From CAYSIX01 sp964431205 (GTDB taxonomy: Bacteria; Planctomycetota; Phycisphaerae; Phycisphaerales; Phycisphaeraceae), in contig CAYSIX010000062.1 of assembly GCA_964431205.1 (NCBI GenBank), positions 1 through 18,254 on the forward strand: a stretch of DNA of 18,254 nt. Reading direction: 5' to 3'. A model generated the notes under the pieces. That model made no database searches and was not told the origin of the DNA. It was given only the letters and a program-made list of their open reading frames with translations. The translations under genes were made by a program, and so were the position numbers. How positions within the stretch are numbered: position 1 is the first letter of the stretch; each line of letters starts with the position of its first letter. Positions 7,763-14,545 of this stretch are shown here, piece by piece.

Positions 7763-7779
7763 GGCGCCTGCCCGGCGCC
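7763..7779 (+). other. Small hairpin between arsR and the transporter genes
   Basis: GGCGCC (7763-7768), loop TGCCC, GGCGCC (7774-7779) can form a 6-bp stem in the 75-base spacer. It has no T-tract. It might reduce read-through or protect the transporter mRNA, but nothing shows which. Confidence 0.3.
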
Positions 7780-7822
7780 CCGGCTCACGAACACCTCACT
7801 CACCGGTCAAGGGAGCATCACC

Positions 7823-8450
7823 ATGGATGAACACGAACGACCGCCCGAGCCTGCCGGATCCGATCAGTCGCCCGATCGCATGGCCTGTCTCTGGCGCGCC
7901 GATCGGTGGAACCCGTACGCCGTCGGGGTCGGCATCGGGGTCCTGAGCTGGATCACCTTCTACTTCATGGGCAAGGCCCTGGGCACGAGCACGACGATGG
8001 TGCAGGTCGCGGCCCTGGCCGAGAGCGCCGTCGCGCCCGAGCACGTGCGGGCCAACGCGTACTTCGCCGGCACCGTCAACCCGGAGGCGGGCAAGGCGAT
8101 GTTCGACTGGCAGTTCCTGCTGGTGGTCGGCATGATCCTGGGCGCGTGGATCGGGTCACGGCTGATGAGCCCGCACCGGTTCCGCGAGACGGTCCCGGCG
8201 CTGTGGTCCTGGCGGTTCGGGCCCAGCCCGTGGGCGCGATACGCCGCGGCGTTTGCCGGCGGCGCCATCCTCCTGTTCGGGGCGCGGCTGGCCGGCGGGT
8301 GCACCTCCGGACACGGCATCAGTGGCGGGCTCCAGCTCGCCGTCAGCTCCTGGACCTTCCTGGCCACCATGTTCGCCGCGGGCATCGCCACCGCGTTCGC
8401 CCTCTTCGGCACNNNNNNNNNNCGGCACGAAAGGACGACAGCATGTTTAG
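7823..8450 (+). CDS. YeeE/YedE-family sulfur transporter, first half (PmpA/PmpB-like), interrupted by gap
   Basis: A membrane protein of the YeeE/YedE (thiosulfate or sulfur-compound uptake) family in its split, roughly 200-residue form. Hydrophobic segments lie near residues 32-51, 97-115, 139-158 and 169-195. RLAGGCTSGHGISGG (155-169) is the family signature with Cys160. AAGGGAG lies seven bases before the ATG, an excellent ribosome binding site. The 3' end is broken by ten Ns at 8413-8422. The six bases on each side of the gap are identical (CGGCAC). If the contigs overlap there, 16 bases drop out and the protein ends ALFGTKGRQHV with TAG at 8448-8450, overlapping the start of the next gene by eight bases. 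I used that end. Taken literally, the scaffold instead stays open to 8464 with a nonsense tail. Confidence 0.85.
8413..8422. other. Assembly gap of ten Ns with overlapping flanks
   Basis: Ten Ns inside the first transporter gene. The left flank ends CTTCGGCAC and the right flank begins CGGCACGAAAGG, so CGGCAC occurs on both sides. The gap length is likely arbitrary and the contigs likely overlap by six bases. Closing it restores a sensible protein end and gene overlap. Confidence 0.8.
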
Positions 8451-9057
8451 CTTCGCACCCCTGACCACGCTCCTGGCCGGGCTGATCACCGGCGTCGTGT
8501 TCGGCCTGCTCCTGCAAAAGGCGCACGTCACCCGCTACTCGGTCATCCTCGGCCAGTTCCTGCTCCGCGACTTCACCGTCGCCAAGGTCATGCTCACCGC
8601 CATCGTCACCGGCGCCGTCGGCATCTGGGGCATGCTCCTGCTGGGCGTGCTCAGCCCCGACATGCTTCACATCAAGAGCGCCACCGTCCTGGGCAACGCC
8701 CTGGGCGGGCTGATCTTCGGCGTCGGCATGGCCGTGCTCGGCTACTGCCCCGGCACCGGCGTCGCCGCCATCGGCGACGGCTCGCGCCACGCGATCCCCG
8801 GCGTGCTGGGCATGGTCTTCGGCGCCGCCGTCTACGCCGAGGTCCACCCCTGGATGAAGCAGAACGTGCTCGAGCGGCTCAACTACGGCAAGGTATCCCT
8901 GGCCGACGCCGCCGGCGTCTCGCCGTGGTGGTTCATCCTCGCGCTGGTCGTGATCGCGGCCGTCGCGTTCCTGGCCATCGAGCGGTGGGAGCGCGGCCTG
9001 ACCGGCGGCAGCGGCTCAGGCCACCACGGGCCCGGCCAACCGGCCACGACGGGTTGA
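8443..9057 (+). CDS. YeeE/YedE-family sulfur transporter, second half (DUF6691/PmpB-like)
   Basis: A 204-residue membrane protein paired with the preceding gene. The hydrophobic segments are about 7-27, 47-70, 82-101, 118-132 and 162-180. VLGYCPGTGVAAIGDGSRHA (98-117) holds Cys102 in the G-x-C-P-G-T motif, matching the cysteine of the partner's GGCTSGHG motif. In YeeE such cysteines pass thiosulfate through the membrane. The two proteins probably form one transporter by pairing halves. Its ATG lies inside the likely end of the first gene (ATGTTTAG overlap), indicating coupling. The Gly/His-rich C-terminal tail (TGGSGSGHHGPGQPATTG) is cytoplasmic or disordered. The transported compound is inferred from family and from the ArsR-type regulator. 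Confidence 0.9.
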   Translation: MFSFAPLTTLLAGLITGVVFGLLLQKAHVTRYSVILGQFLLRDFTVAKVMLTAIVTGAVGIWGMLLLGVLSPDMLHIKSATVLGNALGGLIFGVGMAVLGYCPGTGVAAIGDGSRHAIPGVLGMVFGAAVYAEVHPWMKQNVLERLNYGKVSLADAAGVSPWWFILALVVIAAVAFLAIERWERGLTGGSGSGHHGPGQPATTG

Positions 9058-9105
9058 CTCGGCACGCGGGCCACGGCCGGTCGGCCGACCACGGCGGGCG
9101 CCGCC

Positions 9106-10260
9106 TCAGCGCACCGTCAGCGACGGCTGGCCGGCACGCTCGCTCGACGAAACCAGCCGTACCTGCGCCACCAGGCTCTGCACCACACGCTCCAGGTCAC
9201 GCGCCAGCGCGTCATCGGTCTCGAAGTTCGCCGTCGGGTTCCCCGCGTCGCAGTTCGCACGCAGCGCCATGTTGATCGGCACGCCGCCCAGGTACGGCAC
9301 GCCCATCTGCTGCGCCATGCGCTCGGCCCCGCCGCGGCCGAAGATGTCGTACTCCTTGCCGTCGTCGCCGATGAAGTAGCTCATGTTCTCGACGACGCCG
9401 AGCACCTCGATGTTGAGCTGCTGGAACATCCGCACGGCGCGGCGGGCGTCGTCCTGCGCGACCTTCTGCGGCGTGCAGACCACCACGGCGCCGCTCAGCG
9501 GCAGGAGCTGGCTCATCGTCAGCGGCACGTCGCCCGTGCCCGGCGGCAGGTCGATGATCAGGTAGTCCCGCTCGCCCCAGGCCGTCTGCGTCGCGATCTG
9601 TCGGAACGCCCCGTGCGCCATCGGGCCGCGCCAGATCAGCGGCTTCTCCGCCTCGACCAGCGACCCGAGCGACATCGCCCGCACGCCGTGCACCTCGAAG
9701 GGCATGATCATCTTGCCGGCGACCTGCGGCTGAAACCGGTCCAGCCCGAGCATCGTCGGCAGCGACGGGCCGTAGATGTCCCCGTCCAGCAGCGCCACCG
9801 CCGAGCCCTGGCGCGCCAGACCGACCGCCAGGTTCACCGCGACCGTCGACTTGCCCACGCCGCCCTTGCCCGCGCCGACGGCGATGATGTGGCCGATCTC
9901 CGGCAAGGGGTTGGAGGCGGGCCCGCCCTCGGGTGCGGCCGCGCCCGACGCCGCCTTGGCCGGGCCCGACGCGGCTTGGCCGCCCGCCGTCGCGCCGCCC
10001 GACCCCCCGCCGCGGCCCGCTTGAGCCTTCCAGTCCACCTGCACGCCCTGCACCGCGCCGACCGATCGTGCCGCCTGTTCGATCTGTTCAGCCAGCCTCG
10101 TGCGGGCTTCGCCGGTCAGCTCCGCGGGATCGGCGTCGATCCGCACGTGACCGTCGCACTCGGCCACGTGCCGCACACGCCCGCAGGCGATCAGCCCGCC
10201 GCCGCGCGCCGGGTCGTCCAGTCGGTCCAACGCCGTCAGGATGGCTTGTTTGGTCTGCAT
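9106..10260 (-). CDS. mrp: Mrp/ApbC-type P-loop ATPase, iron-sulfur carrier
   Basis: A cytoplasmic Mrp/NBP35-family ATPase thought to carry and insert Fe-S clusters. The N-terminal ~77 residues form a MIP18/DUF59-like domain. Residues ~79-118 are a Gly/Ala-rich linker. The deviant Walker A GKGGVGKS is at 131-138, ALLDGDIYGPSLPTMLG follows, DLPPGTGDVPLT (237-248) is the switch region and ENMSYF is at 291-296. Many members carry a C-x-x-C pair right after ENMSYF that bridges a cluster between subunits. Here the sequence is ENMSYFIGDDGKEYDIFG and the pair is absent, as in the Mrp subgroup typified by cyanobacteria. The ATG at 10260 lies 11 bases after a TATGAT hexamer. It is transcribed away from the exported Spy-like gene. 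Confidence 0.93.
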   Translation of the reverse strand: MQTKQAILTALDRLDDPARGGGLIACGRVRHVAECDGHVRIDADPAELTGEARTRLAEQIEQAARSVGAVQGVQVDWKAQAGRGGGSGGATAGGQAASGPAKAASGAAAPEGGPASNPLPEIGHIIAVGAGKGGVGKSTVAVNLAVGLARQGSAVALLDGDIYGPSLPTMLGLDRFQPQVAGKMIMPFEVHGVRAMSLGSLVEAEKPLIWRGPMAHGAFRQIATQTAWGERDYLIIDLPPGTGDVPLTMSQLLPLSGAVVVCTPQKVAQDDARRAVRMFQQLNIEVLGVVENMSYFIGDDGKEYDIFGRGGAERMAQQMGVPYLGGVPINMALRANCDAGNPTANFETDDALARDLERVVQSLVAQVRLVSSSERAGQPSLTVR

Positions 10261-10271
10261 GGTTGAGTCCG

Positions 10272-10301
10272 ATCATAGAGCCGCGGGACAGACGCGGCCA
10301 A
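10272..10301 (-). promoter_or_regulatory. Promoter of mrp
   Basis: On the minus strand TTGGCC (10296-10301), 18 bases, TATGAT (10272-10277), then the ATG 11 bases later. The -10 is good, the -35 partial. The predicted leader is about five bases. Confidence 0.45.
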
Positions 10302-10397
10302 TCACGAACGACGTGAAGTTGCCGCAATAAGGCGTCGACCCGTCCGTTCTACCGGCTGACCAGCCAACCACCGGGGTTTCAGAGAAAGGACACAGCG

Positions 10398-11417
10398 ATG
10401 AGAAGACAGATGACCAGTTATGCCGTCTATGGAGCGGGCCTGATCGTGGCCGCGGCGTTCGCCGCCTATCCGGTCTGGGCCCAGAGCGAGCCGACCGACG
10501 CGGAGCAGATGGACGTCGATGCCACGCGGCAGGTGGACGAGGCCGAGTCGGCGGACAACGGACCGGCCGTGAAGGATCGCCCCGCTCGACGTTGGCGTGA
10601 GCCCGCGCGAGATGGACGCCGGTTCGACGGCCCGCGTCCGGGCCCCGACGGTCGGGACCACACGCGGGACCACACGCGAGCGCATCGTGGCCCGGATCGC
10701 CACCATCGCTTCGCCGGTCCGCCGCACCATGGGCCGGGACAAATGGAGCGGGCGCACCGGGGGACCGACCGTGATGATCGTTGGGGCGATCGCGACCGTG
10801 CGAAACGCCACGACATGCCGGGGCGCGCCCACGCGATGAAGGTGCTGATGAGCGGCGTCGAGCTCGACGTGGCGCAGCGCGAGCAGGTGCACGGCATCGC
10901 CGAGGCCCACCGCGAGCAGATGAAGGCACACGTGCAGGCGGGGCAATCGTTGCGAGAGGCGGTGCGGGACGCGGCGCGCGCCGGGGACGAGCAAGCGACG
11001 CAGGAAGCGGCCGACGCGCTTCGCGAGCACGCGGCCGAGGGCCGGGCCCTTCGCCAGTCGTTGCTGGACCGGATCCGTGACGAGGTGCTGACCGAGGAGC
11101 AGCGCGAGCGATTCGAACAGAACCGCGAGACGATGCGTGAGCGGATGGAGCAGATGCAGGGCTGGCGCGAAGGTCGGCCGGGGCCGGGCGACGCGCGTCG
11201 CTTCGACGGCCCGCCGCGTCGCGACTGGCGTGAACAGGGCCCGCGCGACCGAGGCGCTCGGCCGATGCGGCCGCGCGACGGTGAGCCTCCCATGCAGCCG
11301 CGCGATGGCGTAGGCGGCATGGGCCCGCGCGATGGCGGCCCGATGGGTCCCCCGCCCGGCGCCCCGCGTTCCGACCGCGCGCCGGACGCACCGGCCGACG
11401 ACCAGCTGGACCTGTAA
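10398..11417 (+). CDS. Exported Spy/CpxP-like (LTxxQ) protein with Arg/Asp/His-rich arms
   Basis: 339 residues, probably periplasmic. The signal peptide runs from MRRQMTSYAVYGAGLIVAAA to about VWAQ (residues 1-29). Residues ~58-140 are extremely rich in Arg, Asp, His, Gly and Pro (for example HRGPDRHHRFAGPPHHGPG) and probably disordered, possibly metal-binding. Residues ~150-255 are helical and contain two LTxxQ-like sites, VELDVAQREQV and VLTEEQRERFEQ, with the charged helix between them, as in Spy, CpxP and ZraP. The C-terminal part repeats (M-x-P-R-D-G) three times at roughly 9-10-residue spacing. AGAAAGGA seven bases before the ATG is the clearest ribosome binding site in the window. A strong terminator follows, so it is monocistronic. 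A chaperone or metal-stress role is inferred from the family. The arms are unlike the classical members. Confidence 0.7.
   Translation: MRRQMTSYAVYGAGLIVAAAFAAYPVWAQSEPTDAEQMDVDATRQVDEAESADNGPAVKDRPARRWREPARDGRRFDGPRPGPDGRDHTRDHTRAHRGPDRHHRFAGPPHHGPGQMERAHRGTDRDDRWGDRDRAKRHDMPGRAHAMKVLMSGVELDVAQREQVHGIAEAHREQMKAHVQAGQSLREAVRDAARAGDEQATQEAADALREHAAEGRALRQSLLDRIRDEVLTEEQRERFEQNRETMRERMEQMQGWREGRPGPGDARRFDGPPRRDWREQGPRDRGARPMRPRDGEPPMQPRDGVGGMGPRDGGPMGPPPGAPRSDRAPDAPADDQLDL
10654..10677 (+). repeat. Tandem 12-bp duplication inside the Spy-like gene
   Basis: GGGACCACACGC occurs twice back to back and encodes the doubled Asp-His-Thr-Arg. It keeps frame and points to recent slippage growth of the His/Asp/Arg-rich arm. 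Confidence 0.85.
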
Positions 11418-11456
11418 CCCGCCCCCGGGCGACCGGGCCCCGAAGACAACCCACGG

Positions 11457-11493
11457 ACCCGCGTGGCCTCGCGCCACGCGGGTTCGTTTTTTT
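11457..11493 (+). terminator. Strong intrinsic terminator
   Basis: ACCCGCGTGG (11457-11466), a 7-base loop, CCACGCGGGT (11474-11483), then TCG and seven Ts (11487-11493). This is a perfect 10-bp GC-rich stem with a T-tract, 40 bases after the Spy-like stop codon. It is the only textbook rho-independent terminator I see here. Confidence 0.92.
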
Positions 11494-11562
11494 CTCTGGC
11501 GGTCGGATCGCCCCGGCGCCGCCCGCGCGTCGCCGCCTCGGCCACACGCCCTCGTGGCCCTC

Positions 11563-11568
11563 TATAAT
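11563..11568 (+). promoter_or_regulatory. -10 element upstream of mqnA
   Basis: A perfect TATAAT in very GC-rich DNA, 25 bases before the mqnA ATG at 11594. There is no good -35 at 16-18 bases upstream. CCAGGG about six bases before the ATG may be the ribosome site. Confidence 0.55.
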
Positions 11569-11593
11569 CCGCCCCACGATACCAGGGCCCGCG

Positions 11594-12505
11594 ATGACCA
11601 ACCTCCGCCGACACCCCGCGACCGATCCCCCACCGCTTCGCATCGGCTGCGTCAGCTACCTCAACGCCAAGCCGTTGATCCACGGCCTCGACGAGCTGGG
11701 CTCGGCCGAGGTGACCTACGCCGTGCCCTCGCGGCTGATCGACCTGCTGGAGACCGGCGAGGTCGAGGTCGCGCTGTGCCCCGTGATCGACTATTTCCGC
11801 AGTCGGCAGCGCCTGGTCGTCCTGCCGGTCGGCGGGATCGGCTGCGACGGGCCGACGCTGACCGTGCGCCTGTTCAGCCGCGTCGAGGTCGAGCGGATCG
11901 ATCGCGTCTTTGCCGACACGGACAGCCACACCAGCGTCGCTCTGCTGCGCACGCTGATGCGCGGGCGATACCGGCGTGACCCCGAGCTGATCGATCTGCC
12001 CCGCGGCGACGCCGAGACGATGCCGGCCGACGACCGGCGCGACGCGGTGCTGGTGATCGGGGACAAGGTGGTTGCCGCCGGCTCGCCGTACAGGGACTAC
12101 CCGCACCAGCTCGACCTGGGCGAGGCGTGGAAGGCGTGGACCGGCCTGCCGTTCGTCTTCGCCGTGTGGATGGCCCGACCCGACGCGCCGCTGGCTCGCG
12201 CGGCCGACCTGCTCGACCGTGTCCGCCGCGCCAACGCGCCGCGGCTCGCGGTGCTCGCCCAAGGCTACGCCGCCGAACACGGCTGGGACGTCCCCACCGC
12301 CGAGCACTACCTCGCGCGCACGCTGCGTTACGCCATCGGCCCACGCGAGCTCGAGGCGATCCGACGCTTCGGAGCCCTGGCGGCCTCGGCCGGCGTGATC
12401 GACGCGGCGCGACCCCTCGCCCTCGAACCCGCGACCGCGCTCAACCCCTACGCCGACGCCGCCCCGGCCGTCCCCCGCCCCGTCACCGCCGCCCCCACCC
12501 CCTGA
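11594..12505 (+). CDS. mqnA: Chorismate dehydratase, menaquinone synthesis (MqnA)
   Basis: Converts chorismate to 3-[(1-carboxyvinyl)oxy]benzoate, the first step of the futalosine route to menaquinone. It has the periplasmic-binding-protein fold without a signal peptide. RIGCVSYLNAKPLIHGL (16-32) is the family hallmark, VPSRLIDLLETGEVEVALCP (44-63) follows, and DTDSHTSVALLR (108-119) is the substrate loop with the Ser-His-Thr-Ser core. Its 303 residues are slightly longer than usual because of a short N-terminal extension and a Pro/Ala-rich tail (ALNPYADAAPAVPRPVTA). No other mqn genes are in the window. The sigma-like gene starts 15 bases after the stop, so the two are probably one operon. 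Confidence 0.93.
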   Translation: MTNLRRHPATDPPPLRIGCVSYLNAKPLIHGLDELGSAEVTYAVPSRLIDLLETGEVEVALCPVIDYFRSRQRLVVLPVGGIGCDGPTLTVRLFSRVEVERIDRVFADTDSHTSVALLRTLMRGRYRRDPELIDLPRGDAETMPADDRRDAVLVIGDKVVAAGSPYRDYPHQLDLGEAWKAWTGLPFVFAVWMARPDAPLARAADLLDRVRRANAPRLAVLAQGYAAEHGWDVPTAEHYLARTLRYAIGPRELEAIRRFGALAASAGVIDAARPLALEPATALNPYADAAPAVPRPVTAAPTP

Positions 12506-12520
12506 CCCCGGACCGACGCC

Positions 12521-14014
12521 GTGCCCCGTCGCCTGGCCACCCCGTTCAAGTCCGCGGCCCTGGCCGACCTCGCACGCCAGCTCCGCTTCACCCCCGCCGC
12601 CCAGCAGGCCGAGCAGGTCCGCCGCGCCGAACGCCTCCACGACGAGATCGCCCCCGACGCCACCTACCCCATCGACTACCTCGCCTACCGCATCACCCGC
12701 TTCCGTCGCGAGAGCGACGAGACCACCCTCCTGGTCGGCGAGGCGGTGCGGCACGACCTGCGCCTGCTGATCGATCAGCTCAGCCGCAACGCGGGCATGC
12801 CGATGACCGAGCGCGAGCCGGTCGAAACGGTGGACGAGCTGGCCTCGCGTCTGGGGGTCAGCGCCAAGACGGTCAACCGCTGGCGTCAGCGCGGGCTGCG
12901 CTGGCGGTGGTTCGTGCCGATCGAGGGGCGGCGGAAGCGTCTGGGGTTCACGCGCGAGGCGGTCGAGCGGTTCGTTCGTGAGCACGCCGAGGACGTCGAA
13001 CGCGCCGCCGGCTTCTCGCAGTTGCCCGAGGCGGATCGACAACGCGTCGTCGAGCGGGCGCGCCAGATCAAGGCCGAGCGGGGCGGATCGCTCAACCGGG
13101 TCGCCGGGCGGATCGCACCGGAGTTCGGCCGGGCCTTGGAAACCATCCGCCTGATCCTGGAACGGCACGACCGGGAAAACCCGGACGAGGCGATCTTCAC
13201 CGACGGCCACGGCCCGCTCACCGACCGGGACCGGCGCCTGCTGCTGCGCGCTGCCGCCCGCGGCGTCTCGGCCAGCCGGATCGGACAACGCATCGGCCGC
13301 AGCCGCGCCACCGTGCTTCGCCTCATCCACCAGCACCGCGCCCGCCAGCTCGCCGGCCTGCGGCTCGACTGCGTCCGCTCGCCCACCTTCGAACGCGACG
13401 ATGCCGACGAGGTCCTGCTCGGGCCCGCCACCGCCGACCCCGACGAACCCACGCCCGCCACCGTCTCCGCCGTCCCCGTCGACGACCTGCCCCACGCCCT
13501 GCGCCCGCTCTACCGCTGCCCCGTCATCGAACCCCGCCGACAACGCTCGCTCTTCGTCCGCTACAACTACCTCAAGTTCAAGGCGGCGAACGCTCGACAA
13601 CGGCTCGACCCGTACCACCCCCGCGTCGGCGACCTCGACCGCATCGAGCAGTGGGTCGCCCACGCCCACCGCATCCGCGATCAGCTCATCCACGCCAACC
13701 TGCCCGTGGTCCTCTCGATCGCCAAGCGTCACCGCGTCGGCGACTCCGCCGCGGCACGCACCGGCCTGCTCGACCTGCTGCTGGTCGGCAACGCCGTGCT
13801 CTTCGAGGCCGTCGAAACCTACGACGCCGGCTCCAACCGCACGTTCGAGTCCTACCTGTCCAACCTGCTCATGAAGCGGTTCGCCCTGGAAGAGCGGAAC
13901 CTCGAGACGGTCGCCCGCGCCCAGCGGCGCTGGTCCGACGCCGACGCCGTCGAACGCCTGCTGCGTCACGCCGCACGCCACGGCGTCGATCTGCGGCCCG
14001 CGGTCAATGACTGA
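12521..14014 (+). CDS. Unusual sigma-70-like protein: N-terminal HTH segments, degenerate region 2, no region 4
   Basis: 497 residues from a GTG. Residues ~101-125 (ETVDELASRLGVSAKTVNRW then RQRGL) are a helix-turn-helix with an excisionase-like continuation (GFTREAVERFVREH). Residues ~174-216 are basic and helical. RGVSASRIGQRIGRSRATVL at 247-266 is another helix-turn-helix. Residues ~330-355 (YRCPVIEPRRQRSLFVRYNY, then LKFKA) resemble sigma region 1.2, and ~385-455 resemble region 2: HANLPVVLSIAKRH, then LLDLLLVGNAVLFEAVETYD, then FESYLSNLLMKRFA. In sigma-70 the last block is FSTYATWWIRQA. Here both tryptophans that open the -10 element are replaced (Asn-Leu), and Gln-Glu of the core-binding helix became Leu-Val. 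The protein ends ~45 residues later, with no region 3 or 4 and no room for one before queD. From memory, the 1.2-2 block looks like a planctomycete sigma type. Its function is unknown. It could be a DNA-targeted, core-binding regulator or a decayed sigma factor. Confidence 0.72.
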   Translation: MPRRLATPFKSAALADLARQLRFTPAAQQAEQVRRAERLHDEIAPDATYPIDYLAYRITRFRRESDETTLLVGEAVRHDLRLLIDQLSRNAGMPMTEREPVETVDELASRLGVSAKTVNRWRQRGLRWRWFVPIEGRRKRLGFTREAVERFVREHAEDVERAAGFSQLPEADRQRVVERARQIKAERGGSLNRVAGRIAPEFGRALETIRLILERHDRENPDEAIFTDGHGPLTDRDRRLLLRAAARGVSASRIGQRIGRSRATVLRLIHQHRARQLAGLRLDCVRSPTFERDDADEVLLGPATADPDEPTPATVSAVPVDDLPHALRPLYRCPVIEPRRQRSLFVRYNYLKFKAANARQRLDPYHPRVGDLDRIEQWVAHAHRIRDQLIHANLPVVLSIAKRHRVGDSAAARTGLLDLLLVGNAVLFEAVETYDAGSNRTFESYLSNLLMKRFALEERNLETVARAQRRWSDADAVERLLRHAARHGVDLRPAVND

Positions 14015-14060
14015 GTTGTCCGCCCTGTGCGGCATGTCAGCCCCCGGTTCGTGCGCTCGA

Positions 14061-14423
14061 TCAGTCGCCGCGGTACTCGGCCTCGCTGGTGCACGTCTCC
14101 CGCACGCGCACGGCGTCCAGCAGCGGCAACTGCGGCTTGAGCCGGTCGTACAGCCACCGCGCCAGGTTCTCCGCCGTCGGGTTCTCCAGGCCCTCGACCT
14201 CGTTGAGCAGGCGGTGGTCCAGCGCCTCGCGCAGCGGCGCGACGGCGGCCTTGATCTGCCCGAAGTCCATCAGGTACCCCTTGGCCGGGTCGACCTCCCC
14301 GCGGACGATGATGTCGGCTTTGAACGAGTGGCCGTGCATCCGTCGGCACTTGTGCCCCTCGGGGAACGTCGGCAGCCAGTGCGCCGCCTCGAAGTCGATC
14401 GTCTTGGTCAGCGAAACCTTCAT
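14061..14423 (-). CDS. queD: 6-carboxytetrahydropterin synthase
   Basis: Converts dihydroneopterin triphosphate to 6-carboxy-5,6,7,8-tetrahydropterin in the preQ0/queuosine pathway. The 120-residue length is standard for QueD. Zinc ligands His15 (FEAAHWL), His30 and His32 (RRMHGHSF) are present, with catalytic Cys26 in GHKCRRMHGH. LDHRLLNE (68-75) supplies the Asp/His pair, NPTAENLARWLYD (81-93) is conserved, and ETCTSEAEYRG (109-119) has the substrate-binding Glu. The Cys spaced four before MHGH favours QueD over mammalian-type pyruvoyl-tetrahydropterin synthase. It follows queE on the same strand, but 122 bases of repeat-bearing DNA separate them. It converges with the sigma-like gene, leaving 46 bases between stops. 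Confidence 0.94.
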   Translation of the reverse strand: MKVSLTKTIDFEAAHWLPTFPEGHKCRRMHGHSFKADIIVRGEVDPAKGYLMDFGQIKAAVAPLREALDHRLLNEVEGLENPTAENLARWLYDRLKPQLPLLDAVRVRETCTSEAEYRGD

Positions 14424-14429
14424 GTTGCG

Positions 14430-14457
14430 GATTCGGGATTCTTGATTTCTGATTGAA
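14430..14457 (+). repeat. Heptamer array GATTNNN x4
   Basis: Four units in exact 7-base register: GATTCGG, GATTCTT, GATTTCT, GATTGAA. The array begins seven bases upstream of the queD start codon. The DNA is clearly AT-richer than its surroundings. It faces a second array of the complementary orientation at 14510-14544. Confidence 0.8.
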
Positions 14458-14509
14458 GCATGACGATGACGATTGATTCCTTCCGGGAAGCGCGCGACGG
14501 CTGTTTTGC

Positions 14510-14544
14510 TGCAATCGCCAATCGAAAATCACCAATCGCCAATC
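14510..14544 (-). repeat. Heptamer array GATTNNN x5, opposite orientation
   Basis: On the plus strand the units are TGCAATC, GCCAATC, GAAAATC, ACCAATC, GCCAATC, each seven bases. On the minus strand they read GATTGGC, GATTGGT, GATTTTC, GATTGGC, GATTGCA. The array ends one base from the queE stop codon. With the array at 14430-14457 it forms an imperfect inverted pair around a 52-base centre that contains the small dyad CTTCC-G-GGAAG. Confidence 0.8.
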
Positions 14545-14545
14545 C

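Noticed and set aside
9079..9090. Palindrome GGTCGGCCGACC between yeeE and mrp as a terminator
   Set aside because: Leaves only a 4-bp stem if looped and has no T-tract. Such palindromes are common in GC-rich spacers.
10466..14035. A 1189-codon open frame on the minus strand across the Spy-like, mqnA and sigma-like genes
   Set aside because: It is antisense to three well-supported genes, low in complexity and without family motifs. Long antisense frames are expected in DNA this GC-rich.
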